From the NCBI RefSeq assembly GCF_043290135.1, contig NC_134707.1, forward strand, positions 70,857,906 through 70,921,905: a stretch of 64,000 nucleotides of DNA. Reading direction: 5' to 3'. Position 1 is the stretch's first letter. Every line of letters begins with the position of its first letter. A program made the translations under genes and the position numbers. This document shows positions 32,424 through 43,650 of the stretch, piece after piece. Source of the stretch: Rhipicephalus microplus (taxonomy: Eukaryota > Arthropoda > Arachnida > Ixodida > Ixodidae). Below the pieces are notes generated by a model. That model worked only from the letters and a program-made list of their open reading frames with translations. It did not search any database and had not been told where the DNA came from.

Positions 32424-33834
32424 TAAGACACTAGCAAAGACAAAAACAACAGCGTTCCGCTCACGCGTTGTAAAGTATTCATAGCGGCGATTTCCTCTGA
32501 TAGATACTGCTCAGCATGTGTGGTGTTACTCGTTTCCTCAAGTAGCCTCGATAACTGGGCAAATATTTGTAGAGAGCGAGCTATCTTTACTAATTCATGT
32601 TCATTGACTTATAAGGAGCAGAGATCTTCTAATCTATGTGTATGCTAGCAGTCACGCGAGCAGAACAACTTCAGTTTATCTCGGGTTCAGTATGACGCGT
32701 TAAAGCCATGCTTTAAGGTAGACGCACCATGCATATGCTAGCTTCACATCTGCTGCCACGACGAAGTGGAGGTTTCCATTCCAAAAAATGTTGACCTTCC
32801 TTTATTGTTACCCATACAGACAGATCTTTGGCGCCTATGTTCAGTATGCAAATTGTAACGCTTACTTAGTTTATTGCCATGAGCTACGATCTTGTAGTAC
32901 AAAAACAGTGCTGCTCGCACATTCGAACTAGATTGATCACCAGCATCTTTACGAAAAGGCTGCGAGAAGGACACCCAAAATGCGTGGCACTGCAGCTCTT
33001 TTTTCCTTTCGTCATGCTTCCCATATTACTTTATTGAACTGCCAGCTTTTCCAATTACTGCCGTAATTTAGTAGCAACATTCATCGTTAAGGCATGAGAC
33101 CTGTTTCGGCACCGGCTTTGTTTAGCGCCATCGTCGACTATTGCTTTCTCCTCTCAATGTTTCACTCCGCCTTACTCATTTTCAAGTACATAGTAGACAA
33201 CCTGATATTTCCTCCAGTTATATTAGCATCTTTTTTTTTTTAACCAGTCTCCCTCAAGTTTCGGAAAAACATGACTCTTCGCTGGTAACAAACAATAACG
33301 AGTTACTACGTTTACACACCGTTGTTTCGGCAGCGTGATGATTTAAACTCTTACTAAAACGGCATACATAGCCTCGCGTTCATAAGCAATTCTCATGCGA
33401 ACGCAAAAAAAGAAACACAAGAAAAAAGGACAGAAATACGACGGTAAAACCGAATGCGGTGCCGTCTATTTTCAGTATATGACCACATATGGCCTATCAC
33501 TACATTGCAAAGTACCGTAAAGCCATTTCAATTTTTCATGTCTCAATATTGGGTCATCTTGGAAAAGCGCACTACTTTCGCTCACGAAAAACGGGCACGT
33601 ATGCCATCCAATAAAAACAAAAACAGGCGCGCAAGGGCAAAAACAAAGAAAGCAAACAAGAGCAAACAGACAAGCAGGTAAGCGAACGCGTGCGAGAAAA
33701 CATCCCTCTGGCTCTGCCTACGGAACGAAGACGTCGTTTACTTTAACTTTCTGGGCTTCTTGTCCGGTGCTGTCTCTTTTTGCTACAACAATTCCCAACG
33801 GCGAAAGGTCGGAGCGCTATCGAACGTTCTTTCG
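32424..33834. other. No recognisable gene
   Basis: Non-coding. A 75-codon frame at 33454-33681 ends in a Lys/Arg-rich low-complexity tail and has no recognisable domain. Confidence 0.4.
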
Positions 33835-34110
33835 GAAAGCGACGGACACGGCGGCCCCGCCACCCGGCCAACGTATACATAAGTTTTGTGTACACAGCGC
33901 GCCGTCGACGGGGCACGGAAAAGAGGATTGATTAAGTGGACGTGATCAGTTCATTCAGTCTTGCTTCTTTTGTCCACCGTCGCAGTGCCTTCAGCCCGAA
34001 TGAAAAGACTTAGAGTAGACGGGGCTGCCCCAGAGCGTAGGCGGCACGGGTGAACGTCGAAGCCGTTGTGTTTGGGTAGGACACACGGGCGTCCGTTCAC
34101 TTTGTCTCTA
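33835..34110. repeat. Dispersed repeat, copy 1
   Basis: Colinear with 63395-63665: ACACAGCGCGCCGTCGACGG against ATACAGGGTCCCGTCGATGG, then ATTGATTAAGTGGACGTGAT against ATTGATTAGGGAGACATGAT, TCTTGCTTCTTTTGT against TCTTGGTTCTTTTGT, and GGCACGGGTGAACG against GGCGCGGGTGAACG. Family unknown. Confidence 0.65.
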
Positions 34111-35020
34111 TAATCTTTTCCTTTATATGTTTTTTTTTCGTGCGTACAGTTATTTATTCCCTGTTTTCTTTTTGCTGGAGAGCGATGGCACAGCACCTTC
34201 CAAGAACCACTTGCAAGCGGCGTGAATGGGAACTCAAATTTTCTTGCGCGGTGCCTGCGTATAGGCAACAAAAGAACAAAAAGAAATGAAATATGGATAT
34301 TTGATTGTGCCTCCCATTTTAGTGAAAACAATTTTTTTTGCTATTTCATTATGTGAATGAGCTGACTATGTTTTTACTATAACAATGCCTTTCTCTTTCA
34401 CGACTGTAGATCACTCGTGTAGAGGGAAAAAGAAAGACTGCGGCTCTGAAGTGAAATCTACACAACTCCTCTCACTTGAAGATCAGCCGCAGAGCACATC
34501 GATATGTTAGGTGACTGCAGCCCACTTTCCTTTACGCGTGCATCTTTTCGGCGCGCAAAGTTGCAATGCTACGACGGAGTCGTTGTTTCCGTATTTTTCT
34601 ATGCACGTACTTTTGGTTCCTTCTTGTGTTTTCTACACATGGGTGAAACGTCTGTCGCATGACGTTGTTCCTGTGGCCGAGGTTGTGTGATAGATTTTCA
34701 AATGAAAATCATGTTCACATCATTAGTTCAACATAATCGGTTAGTTTATATAACTACTGAGAATGCAGCTTTGATTGTACGTAATATTTAAAGGCTTGTA
34801 TATTGTGATGCTTCAATACTTCAGAGGCAACTCAGAGGATAACAGCTTAAGAAATTCATCCTCTTGCTAGCAATTTATGGTTCCATGGAGACGTTCTTTG
34901 TAAGTTTTAGTTATCTTTTTTTTCGGCACACCAGTAATTGTAACGACAGTTCCATTATTTTGACACACTCTACGGCGTCAATCATATTCGGAAGGTGGGT
35001 TTGCGATGATTCACTTCAAA

Positions 35021-35066
<46 letters not shown>

Positions 35067-35273
35067 GCATATCCATCGAGCGCCAGCAGCAATGCTGGTT
35101 TCTAAGACTACCCACAATCACATCCAAAGCATCTTTCATCTATGGCTGTCACGCCATAGATGAAAGAGTCATTACAACGGCGTACAATAGGATAAGTGAA
35201 GGGATGTGGAAACTTTAGTTGGAACGGTAAGAGACCCGACTGTGGAAACAAGTAGATATGTTTTAAAAAAATT
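34111..35273. other. No recognisable gene; (TAT)n at 35020-35067
   Basis: Non-coding. A pure TAT trinucleotide repeat of about 16 units sits at 35020-35067 and generates long Tyr or Leu frames. Confidence 0.5.
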
Positions 35274-35465
35274 ACAGCATATTCATGGAGCGAATGATGA
35301 TGAGCTGGGCGAAGCGTCCGTTCGTCTGTCCGTGCATTCATCCTTGTATGAGTCCATCCGTCCGTCCGCCCATGCTTCCGTCCATGCGTGCACCCGTCCG
35401 CTTGTCTGTCTGTCAATCTGTTTGTCTCTCTGTTTGTCTTACACTGCCAGTTGTGCGTGACGCAG
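35274..35465 (+). mobile_element. GTCC-rich element, copy B (5' end only)
   Basis: Begins ACAGCATATTCATGGAGCGA, followed by GTCC/GTCTGTC tetranucleotides, then stops. The remaining family modules are absent. Confidence 0.65.
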
Positions 35466-35683
35466 GACAAACTTAGAATAAGGGAAGCTTCACCCCGAAG
35501 AAATTTGTTGAAAATTTATAGTACTTGGTACACCACTATTGAAGACGATAAAGCCGTCCGGTGGGGGTCACACTTCATGAGGCCGTGTCGACAAAAATTA
35601 CGCCGTGGCGATGACGCAGAGAGAAATTCCTGCTTTTAAAGGCCACATGTCATATAAAAGTACTTATGTGTTTAGATAAAAAT

Positions 35684-36160
35684 CACAGCATATCCACGGA
35701 GTGCATGATGATGAGTGGGGTGAAGTGTCCGTTCATGCGTTCGTTCTTGCTTCCGTTCGTCTGTGTGACCATCCATCCGTGCATCCGTCCGTGCATCCGT
35801 ACATATGTGCGTTCTTCCGGGCGTCATTCCTTGCGTTCGTTCGTTCGTGCGTCGATTCATCCATCCTTGCGTCCATACGTCCATCCATCCGTCCATCTAT
35901 CCTTCCATCTAGTGAACACTCAAAGCACTGCCATCTCACATCTTTTCACCATATATTCAGCACATGGAAGTACTACCACCGAGGGGACATTGTAAGGACT
36001 AAACAACAGGTGGCGCTCGCGCACTTTCTTACGGCCTGCGCTTTGTGTCTAGTTCCCACCTTGACCCGCGTCTAGTTATAATCTATATATTAGTTAGCTA
36101 TATTTATGAAGCTGTCACCCAATCTTCGCTAAACTTTGCTAAAACCGAGAAAGTTAGCAC
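35684..36160 (+). mobile_element. GTCC-rich element, copy C (3' truncated)
   Basis: Starts TCACAGCATATCCACGGAGT and runs through the tetranucleotide tract, CATATATTCAGCACATGGAA, CTTTCTTACGGCCTGCGCTT and AACTTTGCTAAAACCGAGAA. It is cut off at the junction with the LINE relic near 36160. Confidence 0.7.
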
Positions 36161-37545
36161 CAAGGAAATTAGCGGCCGAAGAATGTACTGCACCTTGAAG
36201 CGCTGCGAGCTCTGCTGCCATCGACGTCGTGGTGTGAGAAAACTTGTACTGAAGCAACACATTATCAGATGGAACAAGCACTGCTCCTGTAGAGCTGTAC
36301 AAATTGGTGAAAGCATCGGTGTAAGAATGTATGCGGTCAAAGTACCTTTCGTCCAACAGACGCCAAGTCAATTGCTTCAGGGCTAGCGGTGAGATGCGTG
36401 CCCTTTTGACAATTCCTGGAACTGATAAGCGCCCGTCAAATAGACGGAGACTCCATAACGCAGCTTCTGGATGCATACCGCAGAATGAAGAATAGGGCTT
36501 CCACGCTGTCAAGCAGGCTAAATCATGGGATAGTAGCGGGGAAAAATACTGAATGTGCGCTCTCAGCGTCTCGACAATGATATGCGTTGTGACCGACTGT
36601 TTTTGTGCGATAACAATAGTTGCCACTGTCGATGAGCATCTTGGAAGGCCAATTCATGTCCGAAGTGCTTGGGCTTGTACGCTCTGTAGGGCACGGATGT
36701 TAGTCTTGCACATTTTGGAGAGAACAGGAAGGCTGTACCGGAGAATTCCGAGAAAGAGGGTTGTATAAAGCTGCAACATGGAGTGCATGAATGGGCTCCA
36801 ATGATTTTCCGGCGATGAACTTGAATGCATTCTCAATGCCAATGAGCTTTTTCTTCAAGTATGTGACATGCGACTGCCAGGTTAGGTCACGATCTATGAC
36901 ACCTAAGAATCTGACTGCTCTTATATGTCATTGATATGCCATCAATGCACAACGGGTAGAAAGACATCGGTTTGCGTGTAAACGCCACCGCGGCACATTT
37001 TCCTGTGGCAATTGTCGAACCTTGCTGAAGAAAGTATGCCGATGTCATTGTTGCCGCTTTCTTTATCCCTGCGCGCACTTGAGGCCGTGTCACTCCGGAC
37101 GCCCAAATGCAGATATCATCAGCGTAGAGAGATATTTTGGCCGTCTGTGGCAGCATTTTGGTGAGCCCTCCAGAACCAGGTTGAAAAGAGTCTGACTCAA
37201 AACGCCGCCTTGTGGCACCCCACGACTTGTGAAATGCTTATTCATAGGCCCCTCTTCAGTTAGAATGAACATGGATCTCTTTGCGAGGTAACTTCTTACC
37301 CATCGAAAGACAAGACCTCGAAGTGCAGCTGCTTTAAGAACATTGAGAGCAGCCTCATGGGTCACGTTGTCATAGGCCCCTTTCACGACTAAGAACAGAG
37401 CGACCGACAGCCGCTTCTTAGCTTTCTGTTGCCTAACTAAGTCACTAAGTTAATGCTGAATGTCACTAAGTCAATGACGCTATCTATTGAGGACCGACCT
37501 CGTCGAAAGCCAGCCATAGCAGACGCCACATGATGTCAAGGATGT
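36161..37545 (-). pseudogene. I-type LINE fragment (reverse transcriptase to RNase H)
   Basis: Minus strand counterpart of the LINE at 54495-59624. AMAGFRRGRSSIDSVIDL (37500) matches MAGFRRGRSSIDCVLDL; KGAYDNVTHEAALNVLKAAA, RGVPQGGVLSQTLFNLVL, ISLYADDICIWASGVTRPQV, then LQLYTTLFLGILRYSLPVLS and FSHTTTSMAAELAALQGA. The motif A aspartate is replaced by Val (FLVVKGAYD). Several frameshifts; both ends truncated. Its 5' side abuts the Tx1-like LINE 3' part at 37545. Confidence 0.8.
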
Positions 37546-38520
37546 GACCAGGCATAAACGACGCCAATATCGCGCTCCACGATACAAGTCTCGATCATGC
37601 TAGATGGGCTGGAGGAACGAGAGCAAGCAGAAGAGCTGCCGTTGTATCTACAATGCAGCTTTCGAAAACGTCCACATCGGAACAAACCTGCTGCGCATGT
37701 CGATAAAATGCTACTGCCGTTGAACAAAATGCAGGCACGTTAAGTGTTTGCGGTGGAGCATTAAGCCGTGCATCTGGTAGTAAATAGCGTATCTTGGTGC
37801 CTAAGAAATAGCAGGCAAAATCACGCGTGGGACGTTGATACTCGTGCAACAACCTAAGTAAGAATCTCAGGGCAAGCGGCCTACAGCAAACAGACACTGA
37901 TGAAAATGAAGATCTGCCGCCATTTCTTGGTTACCCAAGTGCTGCTCGGCAAACCAGTTCTGTTCCACCTGACCAGAAAAATGAGCCAATGAAAGATTGC
38001 AACGACCTAGTGATTCGTAGTGGGGGCTGTACGACATGAGGTATGTACCATGCATGGCCGCAAAACACAGTCTGTGCTGAATAGCTTCCTTCGAGCATCG
38101 ATAATTCATACCCTTGTGCTTCCCGGACGAGTCATTTCACAACTTCGACTGCTGAAATTCACAAGGAGGCTGTTAGGCGTAGCAAGTATATTCAAGCCCC
38201 ATAATGCGAATGGAGTCACTTTTTTGTAGACCGAAGAAAGGACTTAGGCAGGCGTTTGGGGAACCAATGAATAAATATGGACAATTCGAAAAATTTATCA
38301 CAGCACCTGATATGCCATACTCAGCAAAAAGTCGTAGGCTACGGGATAAACTGTCATTATTCTTCAGTTACAACGTGATATCATCAGCAAATGTTGTGAC
38401 CGTCACGGCACTATACTACCTGGAAGAAGGCCTCGAACGTATGCATCAGTGATTAGGGAGCAAAGAAATAGTTCGAGGCTGAGTACAAAAAGTGCAGTGG
38501 ATAAAAGACAACCCTGGCGA
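37546..38520 (-). pseudogene. Tx1/L1-like LINE, reverse transcriptase and downstream part
   Basis: Minus strand. VRQGCLLSTALFVLSLEL near 38500 is the RT motif with Arg-Gln-Gly-Cys typical of L1/Tx1-type enzymes. Then TTFADDI-like sequence near 38390, RLFAEYGISGAVINFS and SIRIMGLEY. Below 38110 two frames (38109-37867 and 37897-37595, one frameshift between) carry the C-terminal region, starting YRCSKEAIQHRLCFAAMHGT. I first considered a host exon; continuity with the RT argues for LINE. Confidence 0.6.
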
Positions 38521-38530
38521 ACACCAAGGA

Positions 38531-39106
38531 GCCCAACACTCGCTAAGCCTTTCTAAAACCAAGGACGTTACGCCCAGCGAGTAAAACGTAGCAACCTTTT
38601 CCTGTCAGGTAGTGCTCAATGTACACGCCAATAGCTGCTAATGGGAAATGAGTGACAGAAAAATTCGGCTTTCACTTTATTAGGGCTTGTGCTTCGTATC
38701 TACTTCCCACCTTTAATCCCCTCAAGTTCATTCATGGTATATACTAGTTCATTATATTCATGGCACTGCGGTTCAACGCTCGCGAAGCTTTTCTAAAACT
38801 AAGGAGGTTATACCCAGCGAGTATAACGTAGCAACCCTTTCTTGTAAAATAGTGCTCATTGTACTTGCCAATGGCTGCTAATGGGGATCGTAGCGTACGC
38901 GTTAACTAAAAGCCGAATGCTCCTGTCTTTCATTCCTCATTAGCAGCCCTTGGTATGTACATTGAGCACTTTTTTTATTGTTCAACAACGCACAGAAGAA
39001 ATCTCTCACCGGCATTACCTTGGAGGTCAAAATGTTATACTTGTTACATACTGCAACGGCTACGAGGGACGAACGGGTGCCGCTATAAGGAGTTTCGCTA
39101 CTAAAA
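38531..39106 (+). mobile_element. GTCC-rich element, copy D (3' part)
   Basis: Contains the 210-bp module, the hairpin arms AGTGCTCATTGTACTTGCCA and ATGTACATTGAGCACT, ACCTTGGAGGTCAAAATG, and the end CTATAAGGAGTTTCGCTACTAAAA. The CATATTCACGGAG end and the tetranucleotide tract are missing. Confidence 0.7.
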
Positions 39107-39784
39107 AAGCCGGTAGTGGGTGTGACCGTCCTTTCGATCGCGGGAAGTGGCCGGCCATGCAAGCCGCCCACCTCCCAAGCTGCGCTAAGACGACGAGGAG
39201 CATTTCCGAGAGTCGTAAGTATTCAGAAATGGCCCTTGAATTTAACTTGATTTGCCACAGCCTACAATACAGCACAAACGCGCCTCGAACGCGGTGTCTT
39301 AAGTCGTTGCCAAGGCATGAAACACAAACGCGTTCCAAATGCGCTGCATTGAAGGCGGTGACAAATCAACTTCAAGATAATAATACGGTTCTGAATACGG
39401 GCAAAAGATAATGCCAATTTCTTTTCTCTTTACTTTGACGGTGTTTACTTCCTTGCGAATACCGCTACGTAAATTCGACGCTTTGCTCGAGCTGCTGCGC
39501 CCCGCCATTTCCAAGCGAAGTATCCCGTGGTGGCCATGGTGCCACAGACCTAGAGGAATGCACTCGTTTGTATCTAGCGGCAGGAAGCCAGAACAATGAA
39601 AAAACTAAAGAGCAAAAATTGAGCATCGCTGATTGGTTCCAGCAGCTTTAAGACTGCAGTCGCGCAGCTGAAAAATCGGTCAGGAAGCGAATAGCCAAAG
39701 CAGTCGCTTTGCGACTGTTTTCGACCAGTCGCAAATGGTTGCGCGACCGCTGCTATCACCGGTGTGGACCAGCCTTTTATTTCA
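39107..39784. other. Unassigned sequence between LINE pieces
   Basis: No gene. The 39600-39790 stretch contains several GTCGC/GCGAC inverted motifs and GGCTGGTCCACACC near its right edge, suggesting another small DNA element, but the ends were not found. Confidence 0.35.
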
Positions 39785-39911
39785 GATGTCAAGACGCCAA
39801 TGTCTCACTGATGATGAAAAGGGAAGGTAAGACTCGAGCGTCACTTCTCGGTGGTCCGATACATACATAGGGGATGATGGTAATGTTACTACAACGGACT
39901 GCGATATTTAA
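39785..39911 (-). pseudogene. Tx1-like LINE, endonuclease end
   Basis: Minus strand reads ISQSVVVTLPSSPMYVSDHR EVTLE; the Ser-Asp-His triplet is the last catalytic motif of APE-type LINE endonucleases, followed by HWRLDI. It is in the same frame as the piece ending at 40830 once the TTAA element is removed. Confidence 0.7.
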
Positions 39912-40825
39912 AGGGCAACTCACCAGGCCCCATACCGAGTTTTAGTTAGACAGTGGAAGTTGTTGGGTGTCCGACGAGGAACATATTGCACTAAATATCT
40001 TTCGAATCGGTTCATCACGAGCGGAGAAAACAAGTTTTTTGAGGCGGCGCGAAACGAGGATCACAGGAAGTGAGCTCCAAACCCTTGCCAGTCCTCCGCG
40101 TAGCCTTCGCAAGCCAAATCTCTTCCCCACCCTCTCCAGCATCCGAGCATTAAGTGACGTGCGCATGACGTGCCTAAACAAGTCCAACCCCCGAGCACGC
40201 AAGCAGCGTTGCTTTGTTGACCAGTGTTATTCTGTGGTTTTCTGCCTATTTTTGGGGGATGGTTTGGAAACGCTGGCTTAGACGCGGTAGAGTATATGAG
40301 CACAATCAGTGCGCAAACGCGTAGGAGCGTTCCACGGTGGTTGTCTGCTTAATGTGCTGACCGCGGGGACACAAACGCATGCGAAACGCTGGCACATTAG
40401 CCCTGCATCTCGTAGCGTTTCCTGGGAAAAATGAAGGAAAAACGCGCACAATTTTTATTGCGTCTTATTATTTATTTCATGTTTTAATAATCTCTTAAAG
40501 CAACAAATACATAATTTACGCATGTTGTGTTAAACAATTTTTGCCATGTCACGTGGTATACTGTTGACGACGTCACAGCAGAGTCGTGAACTCAGAGGAC
40601 CGACGTCACTGCATTGCCGTGTACGTAGGGCCATTCCTACGTCCACGTCATGCCCTCATTCTCTACGCGTGCGCCGGCAGAGTGGAAGGGTAGCAGCGTT
40701 CATCTTGAAATTTGACCCGTTTCCGCGGCACATAGCGCTGCAAATTTGGGCATACGTGATCATGAACGACTCATCTACGCATTTCGCTTGTCAGCTCAAA
40801 ATTGTCAAACCTGGTGAGTGGCCCT
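39912..40825. mobile_element. 914-bp DNA element with TTAA target duplication
   Basis: Left end AGGGCAACTCACCAGG, right end inverted AGGGCCACTCACCAGG (15 of 16 identical). TTAA on both sides (39908-39911, 40826-40829). TTAA is the target of piggyBac and Kolobok superfamilies. No transposase frame is present. Inserted in the endonuclease of a LINE, whose reading resumes across the TTAA. Confidence 0.85.
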
Positions 40826-40829
40826 TTAA

Positions 40830-41300
40830 GAAGATAGCGCCCTTGGCACATGGAAAGAATCCAACCTACTAGACGATGTGCTACACCGCCAAGTCCTGGC
40901 ATACTCTGGTACCTGCACTAGTTTATACGTACCTGTCAAGGGAAAATGTTGGACCGGATGACGCAGCTCCCGCGCGTTCAAATCAGAGCGAGCTCATCCT
41001 GGACCTTGCAAGTAAGCTCACGCGTCTAATACACAATTAAAATCTCCAGTGAGTATGACATGACGACCATCTAGAAAATATCGTCCAGGTCACGGAAAAA
41101 ATTGTTAGACATCACTGCATGAGCTGGCCCATAAATACACTAAACGTGCAGCTTGAAGGATGATAGGACGCAGTCAAAAGCCAATATCCGTCCGATCCCG
41201 TCATAGAAAGTTTGATGAGTGTGCAGAGGAGCGTGGTTAAAATAATAATTCCAACTCCACTGAAACGATATGTCGCGAGTAAGAGTAATAGTCTAAATTA
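40830..41300 (-). pseudogene. Tx1-like LINE, endonuclease main part
   Basis: Minus strand: TFYDGIGRILAFDCVLSSFK, CIYGPAHAVMSNNFFRDL, then VILTGDFNCVLDA (the GDFN catalytic motif), then EYARTWRCSTSSSRLDSFHV. Together with SDHR at 39840 this makes an APE-type endonuclease. Stops and frameshifts are scattered. It is probably the 5' portion of the same LINE as 37546-38520. Confidence 0.7.
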
Positions 41301-41347
41301 AATGCTCCTTTCAATGCGTGAACGTGGCCAATGGTAAAAAAAATGGC

Positions 41348-42335
41348 GGCATATTCACGGAGTGAATGAGGGAGAGTGGGGCGAAGAATTCGTCCGTCCA
41401 TTCCTTCTTGTTTCCGTCCGTCAGTGTGACCGTCCATGCGTCCATCAGCCCGTCCGTGCGTGCGTCTGTTCGTGCGTCCGTCCCTGCGTTCGTCCATGCA
41501 GCCGCCCCTGCGTTCGTTCATGCGTCCATCCATGCATCTGTCTATGTGTCCATTCGTCCATCTATTCAACACTCCAAGTACCACCACCTCGCATCTTTTC
41601 ATCATATATTCCCCATATAAAAGCACCGCCATCCAGCGGACATTCCAAGGACTAAACGAGAGGTGGCACACGCACACTTTCTTACGGCTTGCGCTTCGGG
41701 TCCACTTCCCACCTTTAACCACTTCCAGTTCATGGTATATAGTAGTTCACTGTATTCATGGCACTGCGGCCGAACGCTCGCTAAACCTTTCGAAAACCAA
41801 GGAGGTTACGCCCAGCGAGTATGACGTAGCAAACTTTTTCAGTCAGATAGTGCTCAATGTACATGCCAATGGCTGCTAATGGGAAATGAGAGGCGGAGAC
41901 TTCGGTTTGTACTTTCTTACGGCTTGCGCTTCGTATATACTTCCCATTTTTAACGTCCTCGAGTTTATTCATGGTATATACAAGTTCATTGTATTCATGG
42001 CACTGCGGCTCAACGCTCGCTAAACCTTTCTAAAGCTAAGGAGGTTACACCCAGCGAGTATAACGTAGCAACCCTTTCTTGTCAGATAGTGCTCAATGTA
42101 CATGCCAATGGCTGCTAATGGTGATAGCAGCCTGCGCGTTAACTAAAAGCCGAATGCTCCTGTCTCTCATTCCCCATTAGCAGCAATTGACATGTACATT
42201 GAGCACTATTTTTATTCTCCAACTACGCACAGAAGAAGTCTCTCACCGGCACCACCTTGGAGGTCAAAATGTTATACTTGTTACATAATACGGGGGACGA
42301 ACGGGTGCCGCTATAAAGATCTTCGCCCCTAAAAT
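41348..42335 (+). mobile_element. GTCC-rich element, copy E (most complete)
   Basis: Begins GGCATATTCACGGAGTGAAT, then the GTCC-rich tract (41390-41565), two copies of the 210-bp module (about 41675-41890 and 41910-42120), a hairpin built from CAATGTACATGCCAATGGCT and its inverse near 42180-42210, and ends CTATAAAGATCTTCGCCCCTAAAA. GGGGCGAAG near the left end is the inverse of CTTCGCCCC at the right end. Confidence 0.8.
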
Positions 42336-43650
42336 GGTTCCTTGTAAACACAAAATATCACAATGTTCTGCGCGGCCTACGCTGATAACTTCGTCTCGCT
42401 TTACTGTGTTACTGAACCCTTGCACATTTATGTGTTTAGAAAAAAAATGTTGAACGATTTTGAGTACTTCGTACTCAACTATGGGAGAGAACTGAGCCGT
42501 CCCGCTAAAAAAATGTAGGTCGCAAGGTACCTTTATAATAATTGTCAGCGATTTATGTGTTTAGAAAAAAGTTTAGTTGCACTATGTACAAAAAACAAAA
42601 GTTTCATAACATTCCAGTAAAGGGCACATATACTTCGACAAATCTATTTACCACGACCAACATCACTACGTTGAAAGAAAGACATTGTTGCTCTAATATA
42701 CATGTCATTGTTGCCATATGTGTACACAAAAATTCATGCGAAATTATGATACAAAGAACGGTATAATGATACAATAGATGCAATAAAACACAAATGCTTG
42801 CAAACGGAATCATGAATAACTACTCAACAGGCGCTGCTTAGCACCACGTCGGTAAAAAATGAGTTTTACCCTTTTGTGTTTAACATTGACGAAAGGGCAC
42901 AACCAAGGCCGTAGAACCTCGTGCTCCCCGAGGAGTGAGTGATTCTTAAGAGAGAAAGGAAGAGAAAAGTGAGCCCCGTTACTATCTGCTTCAGTGAGCG
43001 ACACCTCCACACAGTAGCTCACAAGTGATGGGGGTGAGGAGGAATAAAAAGGGTAGGAGTAAAGGTGTAGAAAAGAGGAAGAAGCGACAACAAACTGAGG
43101 GGATAGGGGAGATAGGAAAGGTGGAAGCACGGTCACTGGAGTCCGAGGACGGGGCACGCTTGCGAGAGCTCTTGTCGGCGTCGGTAGATGGCGTATAGCA
43201 AGTACAGTAAGTCAGAGCTACACTGTCGTCGAAGGTCGTCGGCGTCAGGAGGTGACGTAGGGCGAGCCCAGTCGGCCAGAGCTACGCTGACGCCGGAGAT
43301 CGCAAGCGCGCGGAGCGCGCGCGCGCACAACTGGACGGCACGGAATCCAGCAAGCGACTACGCTCCCCGAGGAAGAAAAGCTCCTCAGAGGGGAACGCGA
43401 GGATCTCTCGTCTCATTCTCCCCAGTATTGGCCACAAAGCACGCCGGCGCCAATTGGCAGCTACGGCCTCACATAGGTTTCGCCAAAGGCTACACAGCCC
43501 CGCAACTGGGCACTGAGCCGTCCCGCTAAAAAAAATGTAGGTCCCAGGGTACCTCTATATTATTCGGGGGGGATTCGAAAAAGGGGTAACGATTTAGAGT
43601 GCAGGGTACTCTACTATAAGAGAGCTTAAAGCCGTCCCCTACTGAAGATC
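42336..43650. repeat. Region with repeated GCCGTCCC motifs; no gene
   Basis: ACTGAGCCGTCCCGCTAAAA with its continuation to GGTACCT-TATA is present at 42491 and again at 43512. A related GTACTCTACTATAAGAGAGC segment at 43609 matches GTACTCAACTATGGGAGAGA at 42472. Between them lie a purine-rich stretch (42900-43130) and a GC-rich part (43140-43400) with overlapping frames lacking known domains. Confidence 0.5.

Noticed and set aside
37595..38109. Possible host exon on the minus strand
   Set aside because: Protein-like, but continuous with LINE reverse transcriptase upstream and broken by a frameshift; best read as the LINE C-terminal region.
43133..43529. GC-rich overlapping frames as a CpG-island gene start
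   Set aside because: No motif, no splice signals that extend the frame, and repeated local segments inside a repeat region.
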